This document shows positions 8,870 to 18,480 of a stretch of 64,000 nucleotides of DNA, in pieces; the first letter of the stretch is position 1, and the number at the start of each line of letters is the position of its first letter. The DNA comes from Dorea sp. D27 (GTDB taxonomy: Bacteria; Bacillota; Clostridia; Lachnospirales; Lachnospiraceae). The position numbers and the translations under genes were made by a program. A model generated the notes under the pieces. The model saw only the letters and a list, made by a program, of their open reading frames with translations, did no database searches and had not been told where the DNA came from. Location of the stretch: the NCBI RefSeq assembly GCF_001185345.1, contig NZ_KQ236744.1, forward strand, positions 121,626 through 185,625. Reading direction: 5' to 3'.

Positions 8870-10780
8870 ATGGCAGAAAAAAGAAAGAAATCATATGAGA
8901 TTGGAGAACTGGACCACTATCTGTTTGGGCAGGGAAACCATTATGAGATCTATAAAAAGCTGGGGGCGCACAAGGTGACCAAGGGCAAAAAGACGGGGGT
9001 ATATTTCGCCGTATGGGCGCCTCATGCCAAAGCGGTGACAGTTGTGGGGGAATTCAATGGCTGGGATATGGAAGCGAACCCGATGGAGAGAGGGGAACCG
9101 CTTGGAATATATACATGCTTTATTCCAGGTGCGCAAGAAGGCGAGATGTATAAGTTCTGTATAGAGACCTATTCCGGGCAGTACATTTTTAAAGCGGATC
9201 CATATGCCAATTATGCCGAGCTGAGGCCGGGAACTGCTTCACGGATTGCCGATATAACAGGCTTAAAGTGGACGGATGAAGCCTGGATGGAGAAGCGCGC
9301 CAAGTGGGATTGCAGGGAGGAGCCGATGTCCATATACGAGGTTCATATCGGCTCTTGGAAGCGCCACCTCGGACGGGAAGACGAAGGGTTCTATACGTAC
9401 CCGGAATTCGCAAAGGAAATTGCAAAGTATGTAAAGGCCATGGGTTATACACACGTTGAGCTGATGGGAATAGCCGAGCATCCTTATGATGGCTCCTGGG
9501 GATACCAGGTGACAGGATATTTCGCTCCTACGTCACGATATGGGACGCCCCAGGACTTTGCCTGGATGATAAATTATCTGCACAAGAACAGAATCGGTGT
9601 CATTCTCGACTGGGTACCGGCACATTTTCCGCGGGACGCCCATGGGCTGGCCGACTTTGACGGGACACCAACCTATGAGTATGCGGACCCTAAGAAGGGG
9701 GAACATCCGGACTGGGGGACGAAAATATTTGATTACGGGAAAAATGAAGTGCGTAACTTCCTTATCTCAAATGCACTGTTCTGGATTGAACAATATCATG
9801 TGGACGGCCTGCGCGTTGATGCGGTAGCCTCCATGCTATACCTAGATTATGGGAAGCAGGACGGGCAATGGACTGCCAATAAGTACGGCGGTAATAAGAA
9901 CCTTGAGGCAATCGACTTCTTCAAGCATCTGAATTCTGTAGTGCTTGGCAGAAACCCAGGCGCGCTGATGATTGCAGAAGAGTCTACAGCCTGGCCGAAG
10001 GTGACGGGGGACGTGGAAGAGGATGGTCTGGGATTCAGCCTGAAATGGAATATGGGATGGATGCATGACTTTACGGAATATATGAAGCTTGATCCGATTT
10101 ACAGGAAAGGTGCCCATAACCAGATGACCTTTGCTATGAGCTATGCATACAGCGAAAATTATGTCCTTGTGCTCTCCCATGATGAGGTAGTCCACCTGAA
10201 GTGCTCCATGCTCAACAAGATGCCTGGCATCGGTGGAGATAAATATGCGAATCTGAAAGCGGGCTATGCTTTTATGATGGGCCATGCAGGGAAGAAGCTT
10301 CTGTTCATGGGCCAGGAATTTGCGCAGCTGCGTGAATGGAGCGAGGAGAGAGAGCTCGACTGGTATCTGCTCGCAGAGGAAGAACACCTCCAGATGCAGA
10401 ACTGGGTCAGGGACCTGCTTCATCTGTACAAGAGGAATAAAGCCATGTATGAGATGGACAGTTCGTGGGAAGGTTTCGAATGGATCAATGCGGACGATGC
10501 AGAGAGAAGTATCTTCAGCTTTGTAAGACATTCTAGAGACTGCAAGAAGAACCTGCTGTTCGTATGTAACTTTACGCCGGTCGGACGGGAGGACTACCGG
10601 GTCGGCGTGCCGAAGAGAAAGCAGTATAAGCTTATACTTAACAGTGACGACAGCCAATATGGAGGAACCGGGGAAGAAAGGCCACTCGTTTATAAGGCTG
10701 CCAAGTCCGAATGTGACGGAAGGCCATACTCAATTGAGTATAACCTGCCAGCGTACGGCGTGGCAGTATTCGAGTTCTGA
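8870..10780 (+). CDS. glgB: 1,4-alpha-glucan branching enzyme
   Basis: A GH13 enzyme that makes the alpha-1,6 branches of glycogen in the cytoplasm. An N-terminal CBM48 domain (about 40-130; VYFAVWAPHAKAVTVVGEFNGW) is followed by the TIM barrel. The catalytic Asp lies in VDGLRVDAVASMLYLDYG, the Glu in ALMIAEESTAWP, and the transition-state Asp in VLSHDEVVH. A C-terminal beta domain closes the protein. At 636 residues it has the short N-terminus usual in Firmicutes. No other glycogen gene is adjacent, so it is probably expressed alone, with a terminator just downstream. The start ATG has GAGGGGTGACGGT before it. Confidence 0.95.
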   Translation: MAEKRKKSYEIGELDHYLFGQGNHYEIYKKLGAHKVTKGKKTGVYFAVWAPHAKAVTVVGEFNGWDMEANPMERGEPLGIYTCFIPGAQEGEMYKFCIETYSGQYIFKADPYANYAELRPGTASRIADITGLKWTDEAWMEKRAKWDCREEPMSIYEVHIGSWKRHLGREDEGFYTYPEFAKEIAKYVKAMGYTHVELMGIAEHPYDGSWGYQVTGYFAPTSRYGTPQDFAWMINYLHKNRIGVILDWVPAHFPRDAHGLADFDGTPTYEYADPKKGEHPDWGTKIFDYGKNEVRNFLISNALFWIEQYHVDGLRVDAVASMLYLDYGKQDGQWTANKYGGNKNLEAIDFFKHLNSVVLGRNPGALMIAEESTAWPKVTGDVEEDGLGFSLKWNMGWMHDFTEYMKLDPIYRKGAHNQMTFAMSYAYSENYVLVLSHDEVVHLKCSMLNKMPGIGGDKYANLKAGYAFMMGHAGKKLLFMGQEFAQLREWSEERELDWYLLAEEEHLQMQNWVRDLLHLYKRNKAMYEMDSSWEGFEWINADDAERSIFSFVRHSRDCKKNLLFVCNFTPVGREDYRVGVPKRKQYKLILNSDDSQYGGTGEERPLVYKAAKSECDGRPYSIEYNLPAYGVAVFEF

Positions 10781-10865
10781 CATGAAAGAGGTACAGGTTC
10801 CTCTCTCTGTACGCTGTGCGGGGGTACGGGAGAACGATAGAAGAGTAAAAATTGCAGATACTTTT

Positions 10866-10905
10866 AAATCCTCTGTCCAGTGGCTGCTGAACAGAGGATT
10901 TTTAT
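10866..10905 (+). terminator. Intrinsic terminator after glgB
   Basis: AAATCCTCTGT (10866-10876) pairs with ACAGAGGATTT (10891-10901), followed by TTTAT. Confidence 0.75.
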
Positions 10906-11008
10906 GATTTCATGATAAACTTTAAAAATTTGTTAGAAATATAAAGGAAAATAATTAACATTTCCTGGTATTATGATTATGCAGTAAGGAAGGAAGCGGA
11001 GGAAAAGC

Positions 11009-11713
11009 ATGGAACAGTATACGGTATTGGTGGTGGATGATGATAAAGAAATCGTCAGGTCGCTCGGGAAACTTCTGGAGCTGGAAGGATATAATGTGCT
11101 CAGAGCTTATAATGGCATGGATGCGTTAGATCTGCTTGTCACAGATAAGGTACACCTTATCATACTGGACGTGATGATGCCCCAGTTAAATGGCCTGTCG
11201 GCGCTCATGAAGATTCGGGAGAGGAACAATATACCGGTTATCATGCTGTCGGCGAAAACAGAAGAGAGCGATAAGGTTATCGGCCTGTCCATGGGAGCCG
11301 ACGACTATGTGACGAAGCCGTACAACACCGCAGAACTGATGGCGCGGGTCAAGTCGCAGCTTAGAAGATATTTTGCCCTCGGCGCTGCCACGCAGGCTGA
11401 CACTGGAGCTGTTCTGAGGACCGGCGGCCTCGTGCTCGACAAGAACACGAAGCAGGTGACGGTTGACGGCGAGCAGACGCAGCTGACAGCTACAGAATAT
11501 AAGATACTGGAGCTTTTGATGGAACACCCGGGATATGTATTTCCGGCAGAGCAGATATACAGCAGAGTCTGGAAGGAGGACGTATATGCCGGTGAGAAGA
11601 CTGTCATGGTACATATCCGGAGAATCCGGGAAAAGATAGAGATAACTCCGAAGAATCCAAAATACTTAAAGGTGGTGTGGGGAATTGGCTACAAGATTGA
11701 AAAATATGACTAA
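11009..11713 (+). CDS. OmpR/VanR-type response regulator
   Basis: The 234-aa protein has a receiver domain with the acidic pair in VVDDDKE, the phospho-acceptor Asp in LIILDVMMP (about residue 53), a conserved Lys in YVTKPYN, and a C-terminal winged-helix domain (about 135-232) ending VWGIGYKIEKYD. The ATG has GGAAGCGGAGG upstream. It overlaps the start of the sensor kinase gene, so the two form a cognate pair in one operon. Sequence style is close to VanR/regulators of envelope stress, but no target gene is visible next to it. Confidence 0.93.
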   Translation: MEQYTVLVVDDDKEIVRSLGKLLELEGYNVLRAYNGMDALDLLVTDKVHLIILDVMMPQLNGLSALMKIRERNNIPVIMLSAKTEESDKVIGLSMGADDYVTKPYNTAELMARVKSQLRRYFALGAATQADTGAVLRTGGLVLDKNTKQVTVDGEQTQLTATEYKILELLMEHPGYVFPAEQIYSRVWKEDVYAGEKTVMVHIRRIREKIEITPKNPKYLKVVWGIGYKIEKYD

Positions 11714-13241
11714 CAGAGGAAAGGCGTCGCTGGCATTGTATCTTGCATCGGCAGCAGGAATTGCTGCATGCTCGGGAGTGTATGTATCATCCAGGTGGTT
11801 CGGCGGATGGAACGTGAATCAGCAGTTCAAGATTTTATGCTATCTATTTGTATCCCTGTTTATCATAGCAGTATCCGTGTTCTTTCACTTTTATCCGGCA
11901 AGGGCATGGAAAGATATGAAGAGATGGAAGATAGATACTATTGGGACAGAAGTGCTGGCGGCAGGGCTGCTGCTTGACCTGTGGGTCTGGTTTATGGGAA
12001 TCCATTCTTCGATAATGGACGGAACTTTATTTTACAGCATTCGAATCGTTTCATATGGCATGATACTTGTGACGTGCGTTCTGTTCTACTTTCCGGTGGC
12101 GCTTATTGGAACAGGCTGCATCGTACTGCTTGGCAGGAGAGTGCTCCAGGGAACATTGAAAAAATCGTCCGTCATATATGATACTGTTCAGAAGAGGAGA
12201 TCTTCCATGGCATTTGAGAAGGCGATGCGGGAGAACAGCAGGGCATCCTTCATCATAGCGACGGTATGTCTGGCAGGGACAGTAGGTGCTGTCTGGAAGA
12301 GCGGACTACAGTGGGGAGATCCGTTCGGGGTTGTCGTGATTGCCGTTCTGGCAGCGGCCTCCTATGTATGCTATATCAAGAGTTTTAGAAATAACAAGGT
12401 ATATAAAGATACTGCATGCCTGCTGCGTCAGATAGATCAGATGTCAGATGGTGAATTAAACGCACAGGCAATCGAAGAAGAGGATTCACTGCTATATGAA
12501 GGTTCGAAGAAGCTCAGCAGTATCGGTGCAAACCTCAAGCGGATTATGGAAAAGCAGATGCAGGCGGAGCGGATGAAGATTGATTTGATAACAAACGTGT
12601 CCCATGATTTAAAGACGCCTCTTACATCGATGGTCGGTTATATAGATCTGCTTAAGAAAGAAGAGATGGGAGATGAGGCAAAGGATTATGTCAATGTCCT
12701 TGCATTGAAGCAGGAACAGCTCAAAGATATGATACAGGATATCTTTGACCTGTCAAAATCCACAAGCGGGGAAGTGAGCCTGGAGCTGGAAGAGCTGGAT
12801 ATGAAGAAGCTTCTCGAGCAGACGCTTGGGGACATGGAAGACGCAGTCGTCAACAGCGGCATGGCCATTCGTGAAAGAGTGGATGACAGGAGCCTTAATA
12901 TAGTAGGGGATGGAAAGAAGCTATACCGCGTGCTTCAGAATATCATAAGCAATGCGCTCAAATATTCCCTGAAAGGGACGAGGATATATATCGATGCGGG
13001 GAGGGAAAAAAACCAGGTATATGTATCTGTCAAGAATACGGCCTCTTATGAAATGGATTTTGGTCCGGAGGAAATCATGGAGCGGTTCAGCCGGGGAGAC
13101 AAATCACGCAACACAGAAGGGCACGGGCTTGGACTTGCGATTGCAGAAAGCTTCACGAAGAATATGGGAGGCAGCATGTCGGTGGAAATAGACGGTGACC
13201 AGTTTAAGGTAAAGGTAATGTTTGAAGGGCTTCAGGCATAA
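11706..13241 (+). CDS. Sensor histidine kinase, multi-pass N-terminus
   Basis: The N-terminal ~250 residues contain several hydrophobic helices (for example LALYLASAAGIAACSGVYV and FVSLFIIAVSVFFHFY), so the sensor is mainly membrane-embedded with little extracytoplasmic sequence. HisKA follows with the phospho-accepting His in NVSHDLKTPLTSMVGY, then HATPase_c with the N box NIISNALKYS and the G box GHGLGLAI. The ATG at 11706 overlaps the regulator's stop; a TTG at 11685 has a better RBS and would add seven residues. It is the partner of the preceding response regulator. The signal is unknown. Confidence 0.9.
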   Translation: MTNRGKASLALYLASAAGIAACSGVYVSSRWFGGWNVNQQFKILCYLFVSLFIIAVSVFFHFYPARAWKDMKRWKIDTIGTEVLAAGLLLDLWVWFMGIHSSIMDGTLFYSIRIVSYGMILVTCVLFYFPVALIGTGCIVLLGRRVLQGTLKKSSVIYDTVQKRRSSMAFEKAMRENSRASFIIATVCLAGTVGAVWKSGLQWGDPFGVVVIAVLAAASYVCYIKSFRNNKVYKDTACLLRQIDQMSDGELNAQAIEEEDSLLYEGSKKLSSIGANLKRIMEKQMQAERMKIDLITNVSHDLKTPLTSMVGYIDLLKKEEMGDEAKDYVNVLALKQEQLKDMIQDIFDLSKSTSGEVSLELEELDMKKLLEQTLGDMEDAVVNSGMAIRERVDDRSLNIVGDGKKLYRVLQNIISNALKYSLKGTRIYIDAGREKNQVYVSVKNTASYEMDFGPEEIMERFSRGDKSRNTEGHGLGLAIAESFTKNMGGSMSVEIDGDQFKVKVMFEGLQA

Positions 13242-13262
13242 AAGGATGTGAGGATATACGGC

Positions 13263-13313
13263 ACATGCAGCGGATGGCGGTCCGGTTTTCCCGAATCGCC
13301 ATCCGCTGCATGT
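13263..13313. terminator. Bidirectional hairpin between converging operons
   Basis: A perfect 17-bp stem (13263-13279 with 13297-13313) lies between the kinase gene and the V-ATPase operon, which converge here. There is no long T-run, so it may stop transcription only weakly. Confidence 0.6.
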
Positions 13314-13319
13314 TAAGGA

Positions 13320-13937
13320 TTATTTCGACTGCATTTTCTTTATGACCTTTAATCTCGTAAACTCTTCCCGTTCCTTCTCTTCGAGGGCATTTGTTATCGT
13401 ATATACGAGGTTGCTGTACATCGGGATAGTTATATTTTTTAAGGCATTTGCACGTTTCTGCGTCTTTTTGATATTTGTTGCCAGGCGGTAAGCCGCGTTT
13501 TCTACCATGGACAGCTTGATCGTCAGTTCCTTTACATCACGGAATGCCTCACGAACGATATCGATCGACTCATACGTGGTGCTGAAGGAATACGTCAGGT
13601 CGTTCTGCTTGGCGTCATATTTTACGTATGGAATCTCTGTCCCCATGATGCTTCGCGTCTGGATGCGTATGGAATCCTCTATGGGAACGGTAAAAGCAAG
13701 CTGCTGTACCATGCTGATTCCGTGCTCGATATTGGCCCGCTGCAGGCAGGCATATGCCCGCGTAAAGGTGGAGTCGATTTCTTCCTGTATATCCTTGGCT
13801 TCGTCAATCAAGCCCATGAGCTCTTTAAGAAGTATATTCCGTTTTTTGTCCATCAGGTCGTAGCCCTGGTGGGCAAGCGCCAGAGAGTTCTTCGCAAGCA
13901 TCAGGTTGCCTTTGGTCGGAAATTCCCGCGGATCCAT
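13320..13937 (-). CDS. ntpD: V-type ATP synthase subunit D
   Basis: This is the central-shaft subunit that transmits rotation between the A3B3 head and the membrane rotor. The 205-aa protein starts MDPREFPTKGNLMLAKNSLALAHQGYDLMDKKRNIL, typical of subunit D, and is almost entirely long helices forming the antiparallel coiled coil. It is the last gene of the nine-gene operon, 12 bases after subunit B, with GGGGGAATT just before its start codon. Length is normal for the family. Confidence 0.95.
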   Translation of the reverse strand: MDPREFPTKGNLMLAKNSLALAHQGYDLMDKKRNILLKELMGLIDEAKDIQEEIDSTFTRAYACLQRANIEHGISMVQQLAFTVPIEDSIRIQTRSIMGTEIPYVKYDAKQNDLTYSFSTTYESIDIVREAFRDVKELTIKLSMVENAAYRLATNIKKTQKRANALKNITIPMYSNLVYTITNALEEKEREEFTRLKVIKKMQSK

Positions 13938-13949
13938 ATAATTCCCCCT

Positions 13950-15332
13950 TTATTCTGCCTTTTGTGGGTAGTATTTATCAATAATCTTCGTGTCAATACG
14001 GTCAAGCTCTTCTTTTGGAAGCAGTGACAGAAGCTTCCAGCCAAGGTCAAGCGTCTCCATCATGGAACGGTTCTCTGCAGGTCCCTGCCCGATATAATGG
14101 TGCTCGAACTCTTCGCCGAACTTCAGATACTGCTTATCAATAGGAGAGAGCTCATCTTCGCCGATGACGGATGCCAGATTTCTGGCTTCACCGACTTTGG
14201 CATAAGCAGAAAACAGCTGATTGGCCAGATCCTGATGGTCTTCCCGCGTGTATCCGGCGCCGATACCGTCCTTCATTAGCCGGGACAGAGAAGGGAGTAT
14301 GCTTATGGGCGGATAGATGGCCTGACCGTGCAGGCTCCGGTCGAGCACGACCTGGCCCTCGGTGATGTACCCGGTCAGGTCAGGAATCGGATGCGTGATG
14401 TCATCATTGGGCATCGTCAGGATTGGAAGCTGTGTTACGGATCCATTTGCCCCTTCTATAATGCCCGCCCGCTCGTAGAGGGTAGCCAGCTCGCTGTACA
14501 GATAGCCGGGGTATCCTTTTCGGGAAGGTATCTCACCCTTTGAAGATGAGACCTCACGCATTGCTTCTGCAAAAGAGGTCATGTCTGTCAGGATAACGAG
14601 AATATGCATATTCAGTTCAAAGGCAAGGTATTCCGCCACTGTGAGGGCCACCTTCGGTGTGATAAGCCGCTCGACGACAGGGTCGTTTGCCAGATTGAGG
14701 AACATACATACATGATCCGCAACGCCGCTCTCTTCAAATGTTTTCTGAAAAAAGTCTGCCACGTCGTGTTTGACGCCCATTGCGCCGAACACGACAGCAA
14801 ACTGTTCGTCTGAATTATCTCCGAGCGAAGCCTGCTTTACAATCTGGGCGGCCAGCTGGTCGTGCGGAAGGCCGTTACCGGAAAATATCGGGAGCTTCTG
14901 CCCCCGAATCAGGGTGGTCAGCCCGTCTATCGCTGAGATTCCTGTCCGGATGTAGTTGCGGGGATATTCCCTGCGGACCGGATTTAAAGGGAGGCCGTTG
15001 ACGTCCCTCATATCATCTGAAACGATGGGGCCAAGCCCGTCAATAGGCTGGCCGATACCGTTGAAGGTGCGTCCGAGCATATCTGGAGATACTGCAATCT
15101 CCATCGGATGACCGGTCAGCTTCGTATGGGTATTCTGCAGGGACATATTTTCCGTACCTTCAAACACCTGTATGACTGCCCTGTCCTCATAGAGTTCTAC
15201 GATACGTCCCATTTTCCTCGTGCTGCTGTCGATGACGAACTCCACGATTTCATCAAAGAAGGCATCCTGCACACCTTCCAATACGACGAGAGGGCCATTG
15301 ACGCTGCTCAGTCCAAGATATTCTATTCCCAT
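13950..15332 (-). CDS. ntpB: V-type ATP synthase subunit B (regulatory)
   Basis: This is the non-catalytic nucleotide-binding subunit of the V1/A1 head, 460 aa. It opens with [21 protein letters not shown] and shows the B-type replacement of the P-loop ([16 protein letters not shown]) instead of a Walker A GKT motif. [27 protein letters not shown] is a strong family signature. AGGAGGGGG precedes the start. It follows subunit A with a 15-base gap, so A and B are made from the same message. Confidence 0.97.
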   Translation of the reverse strand: MGIEYLGLSSVNGPLVVLEGVQDAFFDEIVEFVIDSSTRKMGRIVELYEDRAVIQVFEGTENMSLQNTHTKLTGHPMEIAVSPDMLGRTFNGIGQPIDGLGPIVSDDMRDVNGLPLNPVRREYPRNYIRTGISAIDGLTTLIRGQKLPIFSGNGLPHDQLAAQIVKQASLGDNSDEQFAVVFGAMGVKHDVADFFQKTFEESGVADHVCMFLNLANDPVVERLITPKVALTVAEYLAFELNMHILVILTDMTSFAEAMREVSSSKGEIPSRKGYPGYLYSELATLYERAGIIEGANGSVTQLPILTMPNDDITHPIPDLTGYITEGQVVLDRSLHGQAIYPPISILPSLSRLMKDGIGAGYTREDHQDLANQLFSAYAKVGEARNLASVIGEDELSPIDKQYLKFGEEFEHHYIGQGPAENRSMMETLDLGWKLLSLLPKEELDRIDTKIIDKYYPQKAE

Positions 15333-15347
15333 TGTGAACCCCCTCCT

Positions 15348-17114
15348 TTATGCGTTCTTTTCCAGAACTCTGTTATAGAAATTATCGATGTCAATCTTAT
15401 ACATGTCGAGCATCTGTATGTTGTTGTTCGGGACATCATATTTGATGGCAATGACTTTTTCAAAGATGTTCTCCGCTTTCAGCACAGACATTGGCATGCC
15501 CATAGCTACGAGCTTCCGGCAAGTCTTATACAGATAGAGGATGACATCCATCATCTTGAACTGCTTTTCCATGGATACACAGGTATCATCCTTGTGAAAC
15601 GCGTTTTGCTGCAGGAATCCGAGGCGGATGACCTTGGCAATTTCAAGTATAAGCTTCTGGTCGTCGGGCAGGACATCTCCACCGATGAGCTTTACGATTT
15701 CCATCAGGCTGCTCTCCTGGTTGAGAAGGGCCATCATCCGGTTGCGGTAATCTACAAATTTTGGTGACACGTGGTCCGAATACCATCCGCTCAGGTCATT
15801 CAGATACTCGCTGTAGCTTGTGAGCCAATGGATAGCTGGAAAATGCCGCGAATATGCCAGTGACTTGTCAAGCCCCCAGAAGCAGCGGACGAATCGCTTC
15901 GTGTTCTGGGTGACCGGTTCGGAGAAATCTCCGCCCTGGGGAGACACGGCGCCGATAATCGATACGGAGCCCATATTGCCGTTGAGCGTCTGCATCATGC
16001 CCGCCCGCTCATAAAAAGCGGATAGCCTGGAAGCCAGATAAGCCGGAAAGCCTTCCTCAGCGGGCATCTCTTCGAGACGTCCGGAAAGTTCTCTCAAAGC
16101 TTCCGCCCACCGGGAGGTGGAGTCTGCCATGATGGCGACGTCATAGCCCATGTCCCGGTAATATTCAGCGAGCGTAAGCCCTGTATAGATAGAAGCTTCA
16201 CGTGCTGCCACCGGCATATTGGACGTGTTGGCGATAAGTGTCGTCCTGTCCATAAGCGGGTTCCCTGACTTGGGATCGACGAGCTCGCCAAACTCTTCCA
16301 GAACCTGAGTCATCTCATTGCCACGTTCCCCGCAGCCGATATATATGATGATGTCCGCATCAGACCATTTTGCAATCTGATGCTGCGTCATCGTCTTGCC
16401 GGTACCGAATCCGCCGGGTATGGCAGCAGTTCCCCCTTTCGCGATAGGGAACATCGTGTCGAGGATCCGCTGGCCTGTTATGAGAGGGACGCTGGCCGGA
16501 TATCGGTGATGTACCGGCCGTGGGACACGGATGGGCCAATACTGTGTCATGGACAGATCTTTTGCTGTGCCATCGGCCAGTTCCAGTGTTACGAGCGTAT
16601 CGCTGATCGTATAGGTACCGTCGGGGACGACAGATACGACCTTGCCGGAGATATCGGGGGGGACCATGCATTTATGCTTGATCGCGCGCGTCTCCGGGAC
16701 CTCCGCTATAATGGTGCCGCCTTGCACGATGTCGCCTTCTGCTACGGTGATATGCGTATCCCATAATCTGTCGGTATCCAGCGCACTGACACTGACTCCG
16801 CGTGTTACAAAAGCGCCGCCGGTGTCCGCAATCCGTTCGAGCGGCCGTTCGATACCGTCGAATATATTGTCCAGGATACCCGGGGCGAGGGTGACTGACA
16901 CGGCAGAACCTGTGGCTTCTACTATTTCTCCCGGTTTCAGCCCGGAAGTCTCTTCATACACCTGGATGGTAGTCAGGTCTTTGTCGAGGGCGATGACTTC
17001 GCCGACCAGCTTCTCTTCTCCGACGTGCACCATCTCCGACATCTTGAAGTCGGTCTTTCCTTTCAGATAGATGACGGGACCGTTGATGCCGTAGATTGTT
17101 CCAGTATTATTCAA
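15348..17114 (-). CDS. ntpA: V-type ATP synthase subunit A (catalytic)
   Basis: This is the catalytic subunit, 588 aa. The Walker A is [11 protein letters not shown], followed by [11 protein letters not shown]. The inserted non-homologous region between the N-terminal barrel and the nucleotide domain is present ([15 protein letters not shown]). I place the start at a TTG at 17114 ([19 protein letters not shown]) because GGGAGGTG stands 6 bases upstream; the longer reading frame to 17183 lies inside subunit E and has no RBS. The start overlaps the end of subunit E by 8 bases, suggesting translational coupling. Confidence 0.95.
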   Translation of the reverse strand: MNNTGTIYGINGPVIYLKGKTDFKMSEMVHVGEEKLVGEVIALDKDLTTIQVYEETSGLKPGEIVEATGSAVSVTLAPGILDNIFDGIERPLERIADTGGAFVTRGVSVSALDTDRLWDTHITVAEGDIVQGGTIIAEVPETRAIKHKCMVPPDISGKVVSVVPDGTYTISDTLVTLELADGTAKDLSMTQYWPIRVPRPVHHRYPASVPLITGQRILDTMFPIAKGGTAAIPGGFGTGKTMTQHQIAKWSDADIIIYIGCGERGNEMTQVLEEFGELVDPKSGNPLMDRTTLIANTSNMPVAAREASIYTGLTLAEYYRDMGYDVAIMADSTSRWAEALRELSGRLEEMPAEEGFPAYLASRLSAFYERAGMMQTLNGNMGSVSIIGAVSPQGGDFSEPVTQNTKRFVRCFWGLDKSLAYSRHFPAIHWLTSYSEYLNDLSGWYSDHVSPKFVDYRNRMMALLNQESSLMEIVKLIGGDVLPDDQKLILEIAKVIRLGFLQQNAFHKDDTCVSMEKQFKMMDVILYLYKTCRKLVAMGMPMSVLKAENIFEKVIAIKYDVPNNNIQMLDMYKIDIDNFYNRVLEKNA

Positions 17115-17703
17115 TTCCCGCACCTCCCTTGAATGAGAATTTGTGGTATTCGTTGTCGACAGCACCTTTAAAAGCGTGGTCAATCAGGATGTTGCGCCCC
17201 GGAATGACAGCCCGTATGCCGCCGATGAAGTCTTCCTTGCTCACGGTCAGAGTCATTCCTGTATGCTCCTGCAGATAAGCCATCTTATCCTCATCGGACG
17301 GGTTGAGATAAAGTGTCATCGTCTCCCCGTTAGCGAATTTGGCGGCATTTTCAATATATGCGATAAGAAGCCGTTTATAATCCTCCGTCTTCATATAGTC
17401 GTCAATCAGCCTGAGAACTTCGTCAAAAAGCTTGTTCTTAAGCTCCCCTTGTGTCCGGCTGAGCTCTCTTTTCAGTTCGAGCTGAGCTTTGGAAGCAGCC
17501 ATGTTCAGCTGCTGCCTTGCATTGGTAGTCTCTGCCTTAAGCCGGGTTTCGGATTGGCGGACGGCCTCTGCGCGATGTTGCTCAAAGACGCTTTGAAGTG
17601 CCTCTTCATGCTGCTTTATGATTGCATTCCCCTGCGCCCTGGCTTCTTCCATGGCAGCAGACTGTAAATGTGATATTTTTTCTTCTAACGTCACGCGAGT
17701 CAC
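17107..17703 (-). CDS. ntpE: V-type ATP synthase subunit E (peripheral stalk)
   Basis: This 198-aa protein begins with a long charged coiled coil (about 1-100; ISHLQSAAMEEARAQGNAIIKQHEE) and ends in a compact domain with GGIRAVIPGRNILIDHAFKGAVDNEY, as in subunit E. It pairs with the G/H-type subunit to form the peripheral stalk. It lies between subunits F and A and its end overlaps the start of A. Confidence 0.9.
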   Translation of the reverse strand: MTRVTLEEKISHLQSAAMEEARAQGNAIIKQHEEALQSVFEQHRAEAVRQSETRLKAETTNARQQLNMAASKAQLELKRELSRTQGELKNKLFDEVLRLIDDYMKTEDYKRLLIAYIENAAKFANGETMTLYLNPSDEDKMAYLQEHTGMTLTVSKEDFIGGIRAVIPGRNILIDHAFKGAVDNEYHKFSFKGGAGIE

Positions 17704-17710
17704 CTTCTTT

Positions 17711-18019
17711 TTATAATTTCAAGCCAATAGCTTCATTTACGTAAGACGTGATAAAATCTTTTTTACGTCCGGTTCCGTGTCTGTCAGGAATCTCGATGAG
17801 CAGCGGCATCGTGCGCTCCAGCTTGATCTCATCAATCAGGTCCGGAAATTCTCTCCCGAACTTTTCGGTCAGGAGGATGATGCCTACCGTGCTGTCATTC
17901 ATGGCATCCTCGATAGCTTCACGAAGTTCATTCCTCTCATGTACGACCACCCCGTCTACGCCGGCAAGCCGCATTCCTGTCAGAGTATCGATATTATCAC
18001 TGATCAGATACATCTTCAT
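17711..18019 (-). CDS. V-type ATP synthase subunit F
   Basis: A 102-aa Rossmann-like protein starting MKMYLISDNIDTLTGMRLAGVDGVV, with GIILLTEKFG in the middle, as in subunit F, which joins subunit D in the central stalk. It is separated from subunit K by a single base and from subunit E by 7 bases. Confidence 0.9.
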   Translation of the reverse strand: MKMYLISDNIDTLTGMRLAGVDGVVVHERNELREAIEDAMNDSTVGIILLTEKFGREFPDLIDEIKLERTMPLLIEIPDRHGTGRKKDFITSYVNEAIGLKL

Positions 18020-18020
18020 A

Positions 18021-18455
18021 TTACAATTTACCCAAGATCATGAAGGAGATGATAAGCCCGTACAGGCAGACACCTTCTGCAAGACCTACGAAGATAAGAG
18101 ATTTGCCGAGCGCGCTGGAATCCTCGCTGATAGCACCGAGTGCGGCGCTTGCGGCGCTTGCTACGGCAATACCACCGCCGACACATGACAAACCGGTTGA
18201 AAGTGCAGCGGCAAGATAACCGAATCCAGTGGCATTAGAAGAAGCGGCAGCAGCGGTGTCGGCCGCGATAGCCGTATTGCCGCCGAACATCATGATAGCT
18301 GCGATGACAAACGTACCAAAATAGAAGAATGCATTGGTGCCGACTGCCCTTTTATAACGTTTTTTGTTCTTTTCTCCAATCAGGTAATAACCGAAAGGAA
18401 TAATGATGCTGAGCACCAGTGCCGCGATTAATAATAACTTTACTGTTAATGACAT
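18021..18455 (-). CDS. ntpK: V-type ATP synthase subunit K (proteolipid ring)
   Basis: The ATG at 18455 is chosen because AAGGAGGAG stands just upstream; the longer frame starts inside subunit I. The 144-aa product has four hydrophobic helices: VKLLLIAALVLSIIIPFGYY, FFYFGTFVIAAIMMFGG, a Gly/Ala-rich third helix, and SLIFVGLAEGVCLYGLIISF. The ion-binding Glu is in LAEG of the fourth helix, and no equivalent carboxylate is seen in the second, so there is one site per four helices. I see no Gln in the third helix of the sort expected in Na+-binding rings. Proton use is a weak inference. Confidence 0.9.
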   Translation of the reverse strand: MSLTVKLLLIAALVLSIIIPFGYYLIGEKNKKRYKRAVGTNAFFYFGTFVIAAIMMFGGNTAIAADTAAAASSNATGFGYLAAALSTGLSCVGGGIAVASAASAALGAISEDSSALGKSLIFVGLAEGVCLYGLIISFMILGKL

Positions 18456-18480
18456 GATTTTTCTCCTCCTTGGATATGGA